A DNA stretch of 64,000 bases from Membranipora membranacea (Eukaryota > Bryozoa > Gymnolaemata > Cheilostomatida > Membraniporidae): the NCBI GenBank assembly GCA_914767715.1, contig OU612067.1:34322162-34386161 (forward strand), read 5' to 3'. Below the pieces are notes generated by a model. That model was not told the origin of the DNA. It saw only the letters and a list, made by a program, of their open reading frames with translations, and made no database searches. The position numbers and the translations under genes were made by a program. Below are positions 25,449 through 39,100 of the stretch, in pieces; position 1 is the stretch's first letter; each line of letters starts with the position of its first letter.

Positions 25449-28400
25449 TCAGGCACTGATTAGGTTAGCGTCGTCCTCATAGCTATCATTAACTGAGAGC
25501 GGCTCAGCGTCATAGTCTTCTTCAGACATTCCTGCAATGGTAGAGTAAAAGAGTAAATACAATACAATGTGAGACAATAAAGATATACAACAATTAGAGA
25601 GAGTAAGAGCAACAGAAATGCAATAGCAAAAATAAAAATATAATACTAGTATAAAATATTAGCGGTAATTAAAACAACATACAAGCCTCTTGCTTTGGAG
25701 AGCTTGCTTATATTCGATGGGTCTTGTAAACAGACTGCTTATATTCTGTGGGTCAAGTAAACAGATAGCCTTTACTCTGCGAGTCTGGTACACAGACCAC
25801 AGTCAGCAGACATATAACTTAGCTCTATATGAGAGGAGAACACAAGGTGATGAGTCATATATACACATACCCACACTAGCTCAATTATAGATAAACTTTG
25901 TTTCCCCCCAAACAGTATAACAAGGGTAACAGCCTAATAGAATTAGCTGATAATGATTGTATTCTATTGACCATTGAGGATAGATTGAGCTCATAATAAG
26001 TAAGATAAGAGCAGTTTAATTTTACTCATGGCGTAATACAACCAGGAAGAATCAAACTGGTAAAGGCTACATAACTTTCATCTACTGTGAGCTGAAGGGA
26101 AAAATATCTAAACCCGAATGTATTTTGGATAGGTTAGGATAGGATAGGATAGGTAACTATGGACTATGCAATTTGAGGGAAACAAATTTTCTGCACTCAA
26201 TAATTTGTGAAACTCTCAATGTCTATCTCTCCCACAAGGAATAGTTGTCATAACATGAAAATATGATTGGGCTGTAGATTTTAGCATAGTAGGCAGGTGA
26301 AGCCTACTATGCTTTAGCCAAGAGCTTTTGTTCTCTCACAATATCTGATGCATCGCATGCAATATGTAAGTCATAGAATAAGTCAAAACCACTACAACAT
26401 ACATAAATCTTAAGTCACGATGTAATGTATCTAATTTGTCTACATTTGGAGTTGTTCCCCCATTGACTTCGAGACGCCCCCCCCAACTCATATGTAGACT
26501 GGGAGCGTCCCGGAATGCAGAACAAATTAGATCAAGCGTGATCTTCATAGATCTCACATACCGTGTGCGACAAACAGACAGACTCACAGACAGACAAACA
26601 GACATACCGTGTGCGACAGACAGACAGACACACAGACAGACAGACTCACACACAGACAGACAGACAGACTCACACACAGACAGACAGACTCACAGACAGA
26701 CAGACACACAGACAGACATACCGTGTACGACAGACAGACTCACAGACAGACAAACAGACATACCGTGTGCGACAGACAGACTCACAGACAGACAGACAGA
26801 CACACAGACAGACATACTGTGTGCGACAGACAGACTCACAGACAGACAGACATACCGTGTGCGACAGACAGACAGACTCACAGACAGACAGACAGACACA
26901 CAGACAGACACACAGACAGACTCACAGACAGACAGACATACCGTGTGCGACTGACAGACAGACTCACAGACAGACACACAGACAGACATACTGTGTGCGA
27001 CAGACAGACTCACAGACAGACAGACATACCGTGTGCGACAGACAGACTCACAGACAGACACACAGACAGACATACCGTGTGCGACAGCGTCAGCTCTTGC
27101 TCTGTCTCTCTCTATGAATAGTGAACAGAATAAGAAGAGGCCTCCGCCTATCATAGCTACTATAGCACAGCTGTATAAGGAGTTCTGTAGAGCTTTAAAT
27201 CTTGTCATACCTCCCTGGTCTACCATCCCATCAGCCATCTATAATGTATCAGTAAAAAACTATCACCAACAATCACGAGAAGTACAGCTGTGGACTTATG
27301 TGAGAGTAAGACAGATGTTTACCAACAGGCCAACATCTTTTATAATCTATATGGTCATAAATTTGTATCATTTCTAATTAGATCATAACTGGTTAGAGAA
27401 GACACATCAAATCAATGGTGAATACTTACCAATCCAACAAAATAAGGACTACCAGCATCTCCGAGTAAATGTCCTATAAATATCATCATAGCCTCAGCTG
27501 TAGATCTCCTAGTCGGTACCACTGTATACTGTTAATAAGGGAATAAGTGCAGTAAGTCAGCACAGTGTCTCGGTCATTATTCTGTGCCTTTTATCACTTT
27601 CAAACCCTAAGATATCCATTAATGGCTTCCAGCATTTGTCAATTACAACGCCAATAATTTTAATCTTACACTTAAAAAACACAGTTGGCTGACAAAATTT
27701 CGATAAACTTCATGTATAGCCAGCCTTTACCCATATGTGTACCAGACTAGCTCATGATGGGAGAGTTTACCAGATCCGGGAGACATATAATAAGGTTATC
27801 ACCCAATCACCAAAATATGAAGAATTTAAATGTGTCTAGAGTTGTCCATGTAATATCAATGAGAACACAAATCCCATTTCTGAAAACTGGTTTTCTCAGC
27901 CCTGTCTTACATGCTATATACACACGCATTGCAATATGAATACATGATAACGTATTGGTAACTAGTTATAAACTACATTCCAGAGTTAGGGATGTAGTTT
28001 ATAATGAAATGTCCCAAGAAAAGTTCGAGTTCTTAAACAAGGGGTGACACAGTATACATATCAGCAAAACTTCCCAAAAAAAAGCTGACTCTGTTAATCC
28101 TATTTAAGTCATTAGACATCGACCCACATATACATGGATGAGAGAAGAAAATCACAGATATAAACATACCAGTAATATATCAGCTGTTAGTGACCAGTTA
28201 CAGCAGACCATAGTCATCCCCAGGAATATAAACACCTGCAAAGAAAAATTACATCATGGTTAGCGGGGACCATAAATATATACTCACTATAAAGTGATTA
28301 TAAAACACTAATGATAAATATTTCGAGTTTTATGGCAGGGACCAATCTATTCTCACTTATTTTATCTGTGGTTATTTTGCCTAAATTCACTTTATACCTA

Positions 28401-31400
28401 GAATACAGATTTTTGACAACTGGATCTTATAGATTTTGCCAATCTGAAAACTTTTATAACCAACCAAGTGATATACAACAACAGTCATGACCCTTCATAA
28501 GTAAACTAATACAGAGCTTACCCAGCAGACTAATACAGAGCTTACCCAGCAGACTAATACAGAGCTTACCCAGCAGACTAATACAGAGCTTACCCAGCAG
28601 ACTAATACAGAGCTTACCCAGCAGACTAATACAGAGCTTACCCAGCAGACTAATACAGAGCTTACTCAGCAGACTAATACAGAGCTTACCCAGCAGACTA
28701 ACACAGAGCTTACTCAGCAGACTAACACAGAGCTTACCCAGCAGACTAATACAGAGCTTACCAGCAGACTAATACAGAGCTTACCCAGCAGACTAATACA
28801 GAGCTTACCCAGCAGACTAACACAGAGCTTACCCAGCAGACTAATACAGAGCTTACTCAGCAGACTAACACAGAGCTTACTCAGCAGACTAACACAGAGC
28901 TTACCCAGCAGACTAATACAGAGCTTACCCAGCAGACTAATACAGAGCTTACCCAGCAGACTAACACAGAGCTTACTCAGCAGACTAACACAGAGCTTAC
29001 CCAGCGGACTAACACAGAGCTTACCCAGCAGACTAATACAGAGCTTACTCAGCAGACTAACACAGAGCTTACCCAGCAGACTAATACAGAGCTTACCCAG
29101 CAGACTAATACAGAGCTTACCCAGCAGACTAACACAGAGCTTACCCAGCAGACTAGTACAGAGCTTACCCAGCAGACTAATACAGAGCTTACCCAGCAGA
29201 CTAATACAGAGCTTACCCAGCAGACTAATACAGAGCTTACCCAGCAGACTAACACAGAGCTTACCCAGCAGACTAATACAGAGCTTACCCAGCAGACTAA
29301 TACAGAGCTTACCCAGCAGACTAATACAGAGCTTACCCAGCAGACTAATACAGAGCTTACCCAGCAGACTAATACAGAGCTTACCCAGCAGACTAATACA
29401 GAGCTTACCCAGCAGACTTATACAGAGCTTACCCAGCAGACTAATACAGAGCTTACCCAGCAGACTAATACAGAGCTTACCCAGCAGACTAATACAGAGC
29501 TTACCCAGCAGACTAACACAGAGCTTACCCAGCAGACGTTGATGTTAAACTCTATGATGAATATGGCTAAGTAGAGAAGTATAGAGGATATGATGAGTCC
29601 AGCAGCGCAGACTATCGCGTCACCGCCGGGCTCTCGCTTCTTAACTAGATACGCTGACCCGGAGCCGAGGAGAATACCTAATATACCAGCTAGGCAGGTC
29701 ACAATACCAAATGTTAGCGAAACCCTGTAACACAATAGAACCAAATATAAATAAACAAGGGAAAATAATAGAAAATATAGAGGACCCTTTGAGACAAACC
29801 ACATAATGTCAATTTGCAAGATAACTCTGACAATTTGTGATGAAATAGTCTTTGGACACCAATCCAATGCCCTACAAGTTTCGTTTTCAATGAAGTTTTA
29901 ACATACACACAATGTGGTGGTCGTTTTAAAACTATATTGTTATGTTGAATGGGTGGTTGAAGAGAGAACAACTCCAAGTATTCTGTATTAAAATACAGCT
30001 GCACATCATTGCCTAGTAACTAAGTACTAAAATAATTGGCTAACAGATTATCATATTATTTAAATTACATTTGAGAAGATGGATATAGACAGACTACTAC
30101 TCACGTGGCTGGATCTTTATCTATATTCTGATATTGGTAGGCTAAATGTATAAATGACGGAGCGAATAAAGCTAAAGCTCCAGCTACATAAGCTACACAG
30201 ACAAAACCGAACGTGTCGAGCATGAAGGACTTCCTGAAATCAGATAAAACAAGTGATAAGATTGCTGCCCTGTTTTATTTTAAGCCAATATGAGGAGAAA
30301 AGATAACGATCCATGATAAAGATAAGCCCTTGTCTATTCTGGAGTGTTGTCAGTTCTCATCCTACTCTGCACCCCTGTATTATCAGGTAGGCTCTCACTA
30401 GCCTTGGAGCATAGCCATTTTTGTGGCCGCGTGATAAGTCTAGGTAATTCCGCTATGGATATAAAGGTCAGGTCATTTTTAGTACTTTACACAATAAGGA
30501 GTAGCATTGTCACACAAGGCACTGCTGTTTTGTTATAAAAAAAGACCAGCGGTCTGACTGACTTTAGCTATATGTATATAAGGTCATTAATACTCACACT
30601 TTGAGTAGAGCGATGACATCTTGTTTAATACTGGATTTTGACTGTGTGTGAGATGCGTGTTCAGCCATTCCTCGAGGTGGATCCTTACTCACAAATAATA
30701 TAAGTATGCAGCACACTATACCCAGTCCTGGTGTCATCTATACCAGAAATATGTAACGTAAACAATGGCACATCATGTCAACAACACTCTCACTCTCACA
30801 ACACATCTTTTATATGGGATCACCATTTATCTGATGTCAATGTTATGTTTGACCTGCTAAGATGGGAGAATTGCTGATAGTGTTGTAGTGTTGATACACA
30901 TCTACCTCACTGCCCTATATAATTCATTCAAGTGCTATAGGACCAGTGATGAGCAATGGAAGTGAAAAGATCCAAACACCCAAACAAATATTTATGTATT
31001 GGCTCGCTGCTAAAGGAATAAATGGAAAATTTTCATTTCAAAATCAATTACGGAGGAGGAGGAGGAGGAGGATGGGGTTCTGTGGCTTTTCTAATGCTCT
31101 CTAGTTTACCAACATGCAGAGTTATAAGCAACAGGCCATCACTTGAAACAGTGGTTAAATGCTTTGAACACAACACCACATGTAGTTCCTTACAAACTGC
31201 AGTACCCCTTTGAGGTGGGGGAGGGGAAGGGGAGATAACTTACCCTCAGCGCCCATCTCCAGTCATGAGCTGCTGCTGCTACACCTGATCCTACCACATA
31301 TCCTAATCCGCTATAACACAAAACATACTTTGATTACATTTCTTTGCAGAATAATACAGAGGTTAACTCAACGGAAGCTATCACAATCTCAACACATGCT

Positions 31401-34400
31401 CACACCATGACTATGCTACTTTTTGGAGGAATTTTGTTGCCTGACACTAAGTGAAGTCAAATCAGGAATAATTTTATTTTCTTGCTTCGGTTTCAATCGG
31501 ACGGAAATAAATGGAACACTTTTTTAAAAATCGTGTAAGTGTCACTTTATTGTGGTACAGAATTTTCATTTATACTTAAAGCGCTGTAGCATCTACTTCT
31601 TATGAAATAAGTTTTTGAGTTTCTAGCTGAGTGAGCCTTGCATTGGCAATAGCATGAGCTGTTGTATTTTGTGATAAAATTTCCGACCTTTGCAGTTTAG
31701 TGTTCAATTCAAATCACCTTGCTATGTGCAACCGCATTCCCAAAACTGTCTCAAGGTTGCAAATTGGTGTTTGGGCTCATCATGATATGATCTTTGGTTC
31801 TGAATGTTTTCTCAACTTGGGTTATGAAAAATGTCTTGGTGATCACTTGGTCACAAAATTGGATGGGATTTCGGAGCATGGATACTTCCGAAGAGAGTAT
31901 TGACCTGCACAGAAAATGATGCGCCTAAGGGAGATGTAAAAACCAACCAGCAATGCTGTTTAAATGAGTTTCTAAGCAGCAACTCCTGAGCACCAACTGT
32001 TTGGATGTTAGTAAGCAAGCATGCTAATGGACGGCCTTCTTACCGTTCCTGCTAGCATAGAAGGACAAAACTTAACTAACCTGCCAACTGGAACAGCGAA
32101 GTAGAATATCATGAGCATAGCAGATCTGTGAGAACCCACAAACATATCGGAGATAAGGGTGGGAGCTATAGTAGAGTAACTAGCCTCTCCGATTCCTACT
32201 AAAGCTCTCAGCAACACAAACAACCAGAAACTCTAAAAACAAATATAATATACATATCAGGAATATAATCAGCGGGGAGAGAAGTTCATCTGAGTGTGTG
32301 TGTTTTACTCTAGATTTTGAGACCAGCAGGAAACGATTTTTGGTCACATGTCATGTCAATTGTGTAATCTGAACAGGCACTTAACTCTATCAGTCACGAG
32401 ATAACCACTAAAATTTCATCTTATTTCCTCAAAGTGAGATACAGCATTGAATTAGATATCTTCACTAGTAGTCCAAAAATCTATCTACCCCTATAGGCAG
32501 TTCATTGGCACCCTATAGCCCTATAACATAACACAACACACTTGAGGGATCTTGGTACTGTTTGGCCTGCGATAAGAAAACACTGAACCTATTTATCTAC
32601 ACCGGGACATCCAAATAAACAATTATGATAAAAACAGCCAACTATATAACAACTTAGTAAAGTGAACATTGATCCTTATCTGAACTTTCCTATCAAATTT
32701 TGTAGGGTACTGATTATTTAAAGCTTGAAATGATTAGTTTGCTATGGGTAGGCTTTTTGGACATCAATATTAAGCACAAGCGATGCAAGCTAGAAAACAT
32801 CTTTTGAGAGAACAATTTTGGCGAATAAATTCACCAGTTACATCAGCATATAGCATGAAGATCTGACAGCCCATAACGACTGGAGCATGAGCATGACATG
32901 CTGACTGGCAGACCCCAAACATGCAGTTATTGGTATTTCTGGATTAAAACCTTATATCATGTGACACAGAGTAAATCATTGAGAGCCGCAATGGAAATTA
33001 TTTGCAAGACAGGAAAATAAAAACTGTAATCACAATTGATTCGTGCACAGTCTGCTCACAATTTTTTCTACAATGGACGGGCAACTGGAGTTTGGGGTTG
33101 GATTTTTTTTTAAAATGGACGTTGTGGTAGTTGCACAGGGTAGCTTATGAGGTAAAGTTGATAACTTACAGTTTTTGGTACGAATGAGCTGGAGAAGGTC
33201 ACCACAGACCAGAATAATATTCCTCCTAACATGAGATATTTTCTGCTGTATCTGTCTCCGGCCCAGCCGAATATAGGAGAGAATACCATGTATCCTACTA
33301 TAAATATCGCCTGTAGTAAGCCGGCATCCTGGTCTGTTTTATTGTAAAACTTCTCAACCTGATCTAGCACTCCTGTAAGAGAGAACTAAATACCTTAGAA
33401 CCAGAAATAAGACCTTAACATGTCACTATCAGTGTGTGGTAAGGCAATGCAATAACGAAAAATGATTTCATCATAAATCTATGTGTACTGTGTTTGTTTC
33501 TTGACCTGTGATTTACTCTTACACTACAATAAATAACTTTGGCTGCACTTTTATCACAGGAAAATAATCTCGGTTCCTCATTAGTAATTATCTGTTTAAT
33601 CAAGACCTAAATAACTTTAAAATATAACTCTGACCTTTACTAAGGCACAGTTTGGCCTTACGACCCTATACATCAGTGACATCACGAACCTGCTATTGTG
33701 TATCTATCCATATAGTTGAGGAGATTGACTAAAAATAGTACAGCTAGTGTGACGTATCGGGCCACCATACTCATACTGTTATCTATCACCTGCACATCGT
33801 CACTACTAGAGGACTGTGTCTGAGATTCATCTGATGTGTGTCCGCCCTTCCTCATCCCCTGAGGGGAGTAACAATTAGATATGAGACTGTTAATGTGACA
33901 AATAATAGTAACAAGTCTACAGTTGGTACGGTATCTATTGTACACAAGTCTACAGTTGGTACGGTATCTATTGTACACAAGTCTACAGTTGGTATGGTAT
34001 CTATTGTACACAAGTCTACAGTTGGTACGGTATCTATTGTACACAAGTCTACAGTTGGTACGGTATCTATTGTACACAAGTCTACAGTTGGCACGGTATC
34101 TATTGTACACAAGTCTACAGTTGGTATGGTATCTATTGTACACAAGTCTACAGTTGGTACGGTATCTATTGTACACAAGTCTACAGTTGGTACGGTATCT
34201 ATTGTACACAAGTCTACAGTTGGTACGGTATCTATTGTACACAAGTCTACAGTTGGCACGGTATCTATTGTACACAAGTCTACAGTTGGTATGGTATCTA
34301 TTGTACACAAGTCTACAGTTGGCACGGTATCTATTGTACACAAGTCTACAGTTGGTACGGTATCTATTGTACACAAGTCTACAGTTGGTATGGTATCTAT

Positions 34401-34618
34401 TGTACTTGGGCTAATGTTGGCCTCTGCCTTATGTGCACCAGGACTATTTAATTCAATATTTTCTTATATCCGGTTTGAAAATTTCAGGAACAAATAAATT
34501 TTATGAAAAATTATGTGAAAATTAGAAATATTAGATTATGTCCGATAATTACCTCCTCTTTTATCTGAGACATAGCTGCTGTGTAGTTTGTCTCCTTCTC
34601 CTCCTCTTCAGAACTCAT
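25449..34618 (-). CDS. SPNS: Spinster-family (SPNS) major facilitator transporter
   Basis: Minus-strand exons: 34618-34553, 33858-33690, 33372-33170, 32232-32081, 31310-31244, 30737-30598, 30233-30105, 29724-29529, 28235-28170, 27528-27430, 27238-27076, 25531-25449. All phases close, giving 510 residues (human SPNS1 has 528). Landmarks in order: acidic N-terminus [11 protein letters not shown]1 with [13 protein letters not shown]; the MFS loop [99 protein letters not shown]; and an acidic tail ending DDANLISA. The family exports lysolipids or sphingosine phosphate; SPNS1 acts in the lysosome. Which paralogue this is cannot be settled here. Introns 1, 8 and 11 contain minisatellites, and those in introns 8 and 11 begin exactly at the donor. 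The gene diverges from 4E-BP. Confidence 0.95.
26555..27076 (-). repeat. Minisatellite carrying ten copies of a splice donor (SPNS intron 11)
   Basis: On the plus strand this is a (caga)n-rich array interrupted ten times by ataccgtgtgcga or a close variant, near 26558, 26604, 26718, 26760, 26813, 26851, 26938, 26988, 27026 and 27072. On the minus strand each is tcgcacacg/gtatgtctg, the last bases of SPNS exon 11 plus the donor. The copy near 27072 is the real junction (27076/27075); nine decoys follow. Spacing is irregular (46 bases to the first decoy), so other donors would change frame. Confidence 0.9.
28505..29537 (-). repeat. 24-bp minisatellite carrying about 43 copies of a splice donor (SPNS intron 8)
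   Basis: The plus-strand unit is actaatacagagcttaccca plus gcag, 24 bases, with few variants. Read on the minus strand each unit is gtctgctgg/gtaagctctg plus a short spacer, which repeats the end of SPNS exon 8 and its donor. The true exon ends at 29529. A one-base deletion near 28762 and a stop at 29418-29420 break the otherwise open frame. Confidence 0.93.
33908..34408 (-). repeat. 33-bp minisatellite in SPNS intron 1
   Basis: About 15 units of 33 bases, each with 'acagttggtacggtatctat' on the plus strand and a few c/t variants. It starts about 50 bases away from the exon 2 acceptor (33859-33860) and does not include either junction. Because 33 is a multiple of three, several frames stay open, producing false ORFs on both strands. 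Confidence 0.9.
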
Positions 34619-36177
34619 CAGCCACAGAGCAAGGTCAGCTTTAACGATGAGACTAGAAATATAACCAGCGTGATCTATCACATTATATGGATTTTTGTAT
34701 GTCTCATGGTAACATAACCTTACCATTACATCATGAAGGCCTATATAATAACCTATAAGTGGGATAGCCTATGGAGTCCTACATAATAACCAATCAGTTC
34801 GATATGTAGGCCTATACAATGAATGCCCTATCACCGTAGAAAATATTTCAAGGTATGTAGAGCTACATAACGATAGAACTTCTTGGTTGGCAGCAGAGAC
34901 CAGTCGAGTTAGTTAAACATTGCAGTAGACCTTAGTTAGGATGACAAGCAGTCATCACGTAGGCCTAGACGCTGATCAACCGCGTTACATATCATCGTTA
35001 AATGCCATCATTAAATATCATGTCCCCGTTAAAATTACCAAACTCTTTTATATATTACTAAGGTAATATTTCACCTGTCTACTTCCTAACTACAGTTATA
35101 AGCATGTATTACTGTAGTGTAATTCTGTTATTGTCAAGGGACAGGAGCTTGTGTAAGATTAGTTAGAGCCAATCCTGATCAAGAAGAATTACTGACCAGA
35201 CCCAGCATATGATTAGTATGGAACATAATATCTCCTGATGAGTTACAAACAATTAACAACATACAGCATCATTCATTCATAGCAGCATCACATCACACAC
35301 ACACATATGTTACTACTATCATCATAACACGAATGAACAATTCTTTTCTGCAAATCAATAAATAAGGATAAAGTCATCATCACCAAGGGTGAGGATGTGG
35401 TACTTCACAGGTCTGCTGCAAGGCCAGGTTGTCTAGAATACAACAATGACTATCCCATCTGGTGTTTTGCTTTAGTTTGAATTGAATAAAACAAATGAAT
35501 GAAGATATTTTCATGGTGGAGACATTCTCCCTGGTGGAGATGAGACCATATCACTCTGTAGTAGAACTTATTATATGAGTACTCCTACTCATTGGTAAGA
35601 TGATTCTCAAAATAGAGAATGGCTTTTAATCCTGGTTTGTACTATAACTCACAGCTATGATCAGTGTGTCTATATATGAGTTTGTTTTACCCAGTGAGTG
35701 TGTATTTTCAAACAATTTTTCTATTTTGATCACAAGTTTGCAGCCTAAACTCTGTATTTTAGAAGTGAAGGGGGAGACCATCACCTCCCAATTCTATAAA
35801 AGAACTTCACTATGTCATAGTTTCAAGGTAAGGAATTACTAGTCTGCTCTATATACAATAATTATGAGGTATACTTTGACGAATGTATTTCCGAATATTT
35901 ACATATTCTCTTCTAGCAGATAATATATTGACCTATAAAAATTACATCCGGTCACGTGAATATGTTTCAAGCTTTAGATCCTTGATGAAATGAGGGTGGT
36001 ATATTTACTCACACAATCTGACACAAAATCACTGTAAAACTTGAGCCATAGTGCCTTGCATGTTTTGGAAAATATTTTGGAGAAGCTGAGCTTAAACTTG
36101 TCTTGTTGAAAAGTTTGAAGAATCAGGTCGACCCAAAAGGTATAATCATTGATATCAGTATATAGAGACAGGTCATC
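34619..36177. other. Divergent intergenic region, SPNS and 4E-BP
   Basis: Both start codons face outward, so both promoters should lie here. I see no exon and no clear core promoter motif. A short ca-repeat sits near 35295-35306. Confidence 0.45.
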
Positions 36178-39100
36178 ATGTCAGCAACACCATCATCACA
36201 ATCTCAAGCAAAGACAACTCAGGGAATTCCAGTAAGAAGGGTAGAAATAAATGACCCTAAAGATCTACCTCTCGAGTATGGCACCACACCTGGAGGGACA
36301 ATGTTCTCAACTACACCTGGTGGTGAGTTACATTACAGCAGTATTTTTGAACATCAGCACAGGAAATTAAATGCAAAATGTTAGGTTGTGCACAATAAAT
36401 TTATAGCATTTCAGCTCTAGTTTTACCACCGCAAAGTGAAAGAGTTCTCATTTACATACCAAGCTCATCACCAGGTGCTGGTCATCATATAAATATATAA
36501 ATAAAATATTTGTTATGTAATGTATTGTCTATGTAGACATTTGCAGGAACATTATGCAACAAATTTTGGGTCAAATCAATGTGAATACAATACACAAAGC
36601 AGTTTCCCTTCTTCCTTTGCGCTGGCAGCATTATTAAGTCTGAGTAATATGGTCTGCTCACACTCACTCATTACAAATAATTATGCAGCTCTGCATAAGC
36701 ACTTTTACAACAGGCACTAGCGTCGGATGTTGTAAGATGTGGCAAGACTACTGTATGGCAGTCTTAGGTGTTATAAGATGTCACAGTCATCCACCTTGCA
36801 CCATCACAAAAAGTTGTGCAGGTGCTGTACCTATGGGATATACATCACTCGAGTCCTTTAATGCCGTGTTGTGGGCGCATCAGGTCTTGCATGTATCATG
36901 CAACTCCTCTGCAACATTGCTGTATGTGGTGTGGGACACCTTTTGATGTTGTCTGTTGACAGTTGCATTGGACTTTTGCCTAAAACATGTCTTAGTATGC
37001 AGCATGGAGTTAGTGCAAACTCTAGAAGGGAAGTTGTTTTCTGCATACACTCTGAGTGGACCCAAAGTTTATTGCAAAGGCTGCCTGCACTGCAACTGTC
37101 TACATATCCAGAACACAATGTATATTTATTTATGAGACCATGACGAGCTCGGTTAGTTGGTAATCCTATCATGTTCCACACTTCCATGTTCTCTTCCTAG
37201 GATTATCTCCAAACAGTATTGTAATCTTAGTTTGTAATCGATCTGATCTTGTTTGAAGGTACTAGGATAGTTTATGAGAGGAAGTTTTTACTGCACTGCC
37301 GTAACTCACCTCACTCAATGAGCCCTCCGTGTAACCTTCCCACAATCCCCGGTGTGACAGAGCCAGAAGAGAAAGCTGCCTCTGAGGAGAGAGTCGCAGC
37401 CTCTGGTGACGGACCTCAGAGATCTAAACCTAAGGAGAACATCGCTCCATCTGAGGCTAGAAGTAAGTCACCGTCATAAGTAACTGAGATATAATCATTT
37501 TGTGGGTATACTTGCAGAAGATGCTACCATCAAAAGTTGACTCTTACATCTATCTTCTGCTTATATCCTCTCTCACTATGCTAGGAATTTACACTCCTTG
37601 TCAAAGCCTCCTGAATCTAGTAATATATTGTCCCAAGTACAACATTTAGTGGTCAATATGAAATTGCTAAAATCAGATACACAAAGCAATAAAATAATAT
37701 TTATCACATTTTTATGGCCCAATATTTAACCCATGCATTTGAGGAAATTGCGGACGTATAGCCAACAAGGACCCTTATGGAATGTTTAATTTGGAAAACG
37801 AAATGATTTTATTCTCAAAATATCAGTCTTTATGTCCCCACTGAATGGCCCACTTTGTTTTCTCACAAAGACAGCCTGGCCAGAACTCTCTCAGTTCTTC
37901 GTGTTTGAATAGCTATTCTTATGGTAAAAAACTAGGATGGTGTGCTGCCTAGAATATACCTAGTAGGCCTACGTGTGTTGGTGTAATAACTGGGGCAGTA
38001 AACAGCTGCTACGGCCGTATGATACCTGGTGTACATTAAAGTGATGACTTTCGTACTGGGCATACTCCTCACTAATATCCAATTTTCTATGTTTGAAACC
38101 TACAATTGACCTGTTTTTTTTGGGGTCGGTTATGAACATATCATATAATAAAATAAACTAAATAGTTCATGTTTATATAATCATCAGCTTGGTAAAAAAG
38201 ATATAGGATGAGACAGCTAATCACGGAGAGGTAGCTGTTTGTTTGTTTGTTTAATTTTAGGACCTCTCATCCGAGAATGTTCACATAATAAAAATATGAT
38301 CGAGCTTAGAAAAAATGCCCCTTGGTATACTAAATGAAAATATTATTACAATAAAAATTACACTACAGCAAAGTACTCAGAATTTACAAATATTCCACAC
38401 TTCTGCTTCTCGGTTCGACATTTCGACATAAGCGAGTCAGCGAGCTCAAAGTCCTTCAGTTTTTGTAGGAGCAGAGAGTGGTTCATGAGGTCAAAGGCTT
38501 TGCTGAAATCATATAGGATCATCTCAGCACCGATGTTGTTGATGTCGTCCATCGCCTTGGTGATGTCATCAAGGGCGCTCACAAGCGCATCTGCGCAACC
38601 TACACCCTGCATGTATGCGAACTGATTGCTTCTGAGTTTTGGCAGGAGTTTGTCGCGGAGTCGTCTGTTCATGAATAGCTCAGCGATTTTCCCGATATGC
38701 CAAAGAAGAGAGATTGGCCGATAATCTTTGCAGGTGGATGGTGAGTTGGATTTTGCTATCGGCGTGACTTCGGCTGATTTGTAGAGTGTTGGGAATCTTG
38801 CTTCTCTTTGTGATTGATTGATAATATAAGCTATGGGTACACAGAGGTCTTCGTGGCAGAGTTTGCTTATCCAAGGAGGATAATCATTACAGTGGACTGA
38901 CTTTTGGGTTTTAATGTTTTTCAGTGCAGTTTTGACTTACCCGATTCATACCTCATCGACAGAATATTTCTCTTTGATCTGATAGCTTGGAGAGGGTGTA
39001 GTTGTTTCGGCGGCTACGGTAACGTAGTAGGTATTGAGTTTGTTTACGAACTGCAGTGGGTCACAAAGAGTATCGTCAACAATGTAGTGCGTTGGTACCT

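Noticed and set aside
26436-27117. Several long overlapping frames rich in Thr/Asp/Arg/Gln on the plus strand
   Set aside because: They are translations of the caga-rich minisatellite; only the minus-strand part 27238-27076 is a real SPNS exon.
28505-29537. Array resembling a CRISPR locus by its regular repeats
   Set aside because: Units abut with no unique spacers, and the setting is an intron of an animal gene.
33838-34497. Long frames of repeated 11-residue blocks on both strands
   Set aside because: They come from the 33-bp minisatellite, which has no stop in several frames; the SPNS exon there is only 33858-33690.
36520-37187. Overlapping 60-109 codon frames on both strands in 4E-BP intron 1
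   Set aside because: No protein-like conservation visible, and strongly overlapping frames on opposite strands are typical of chance.
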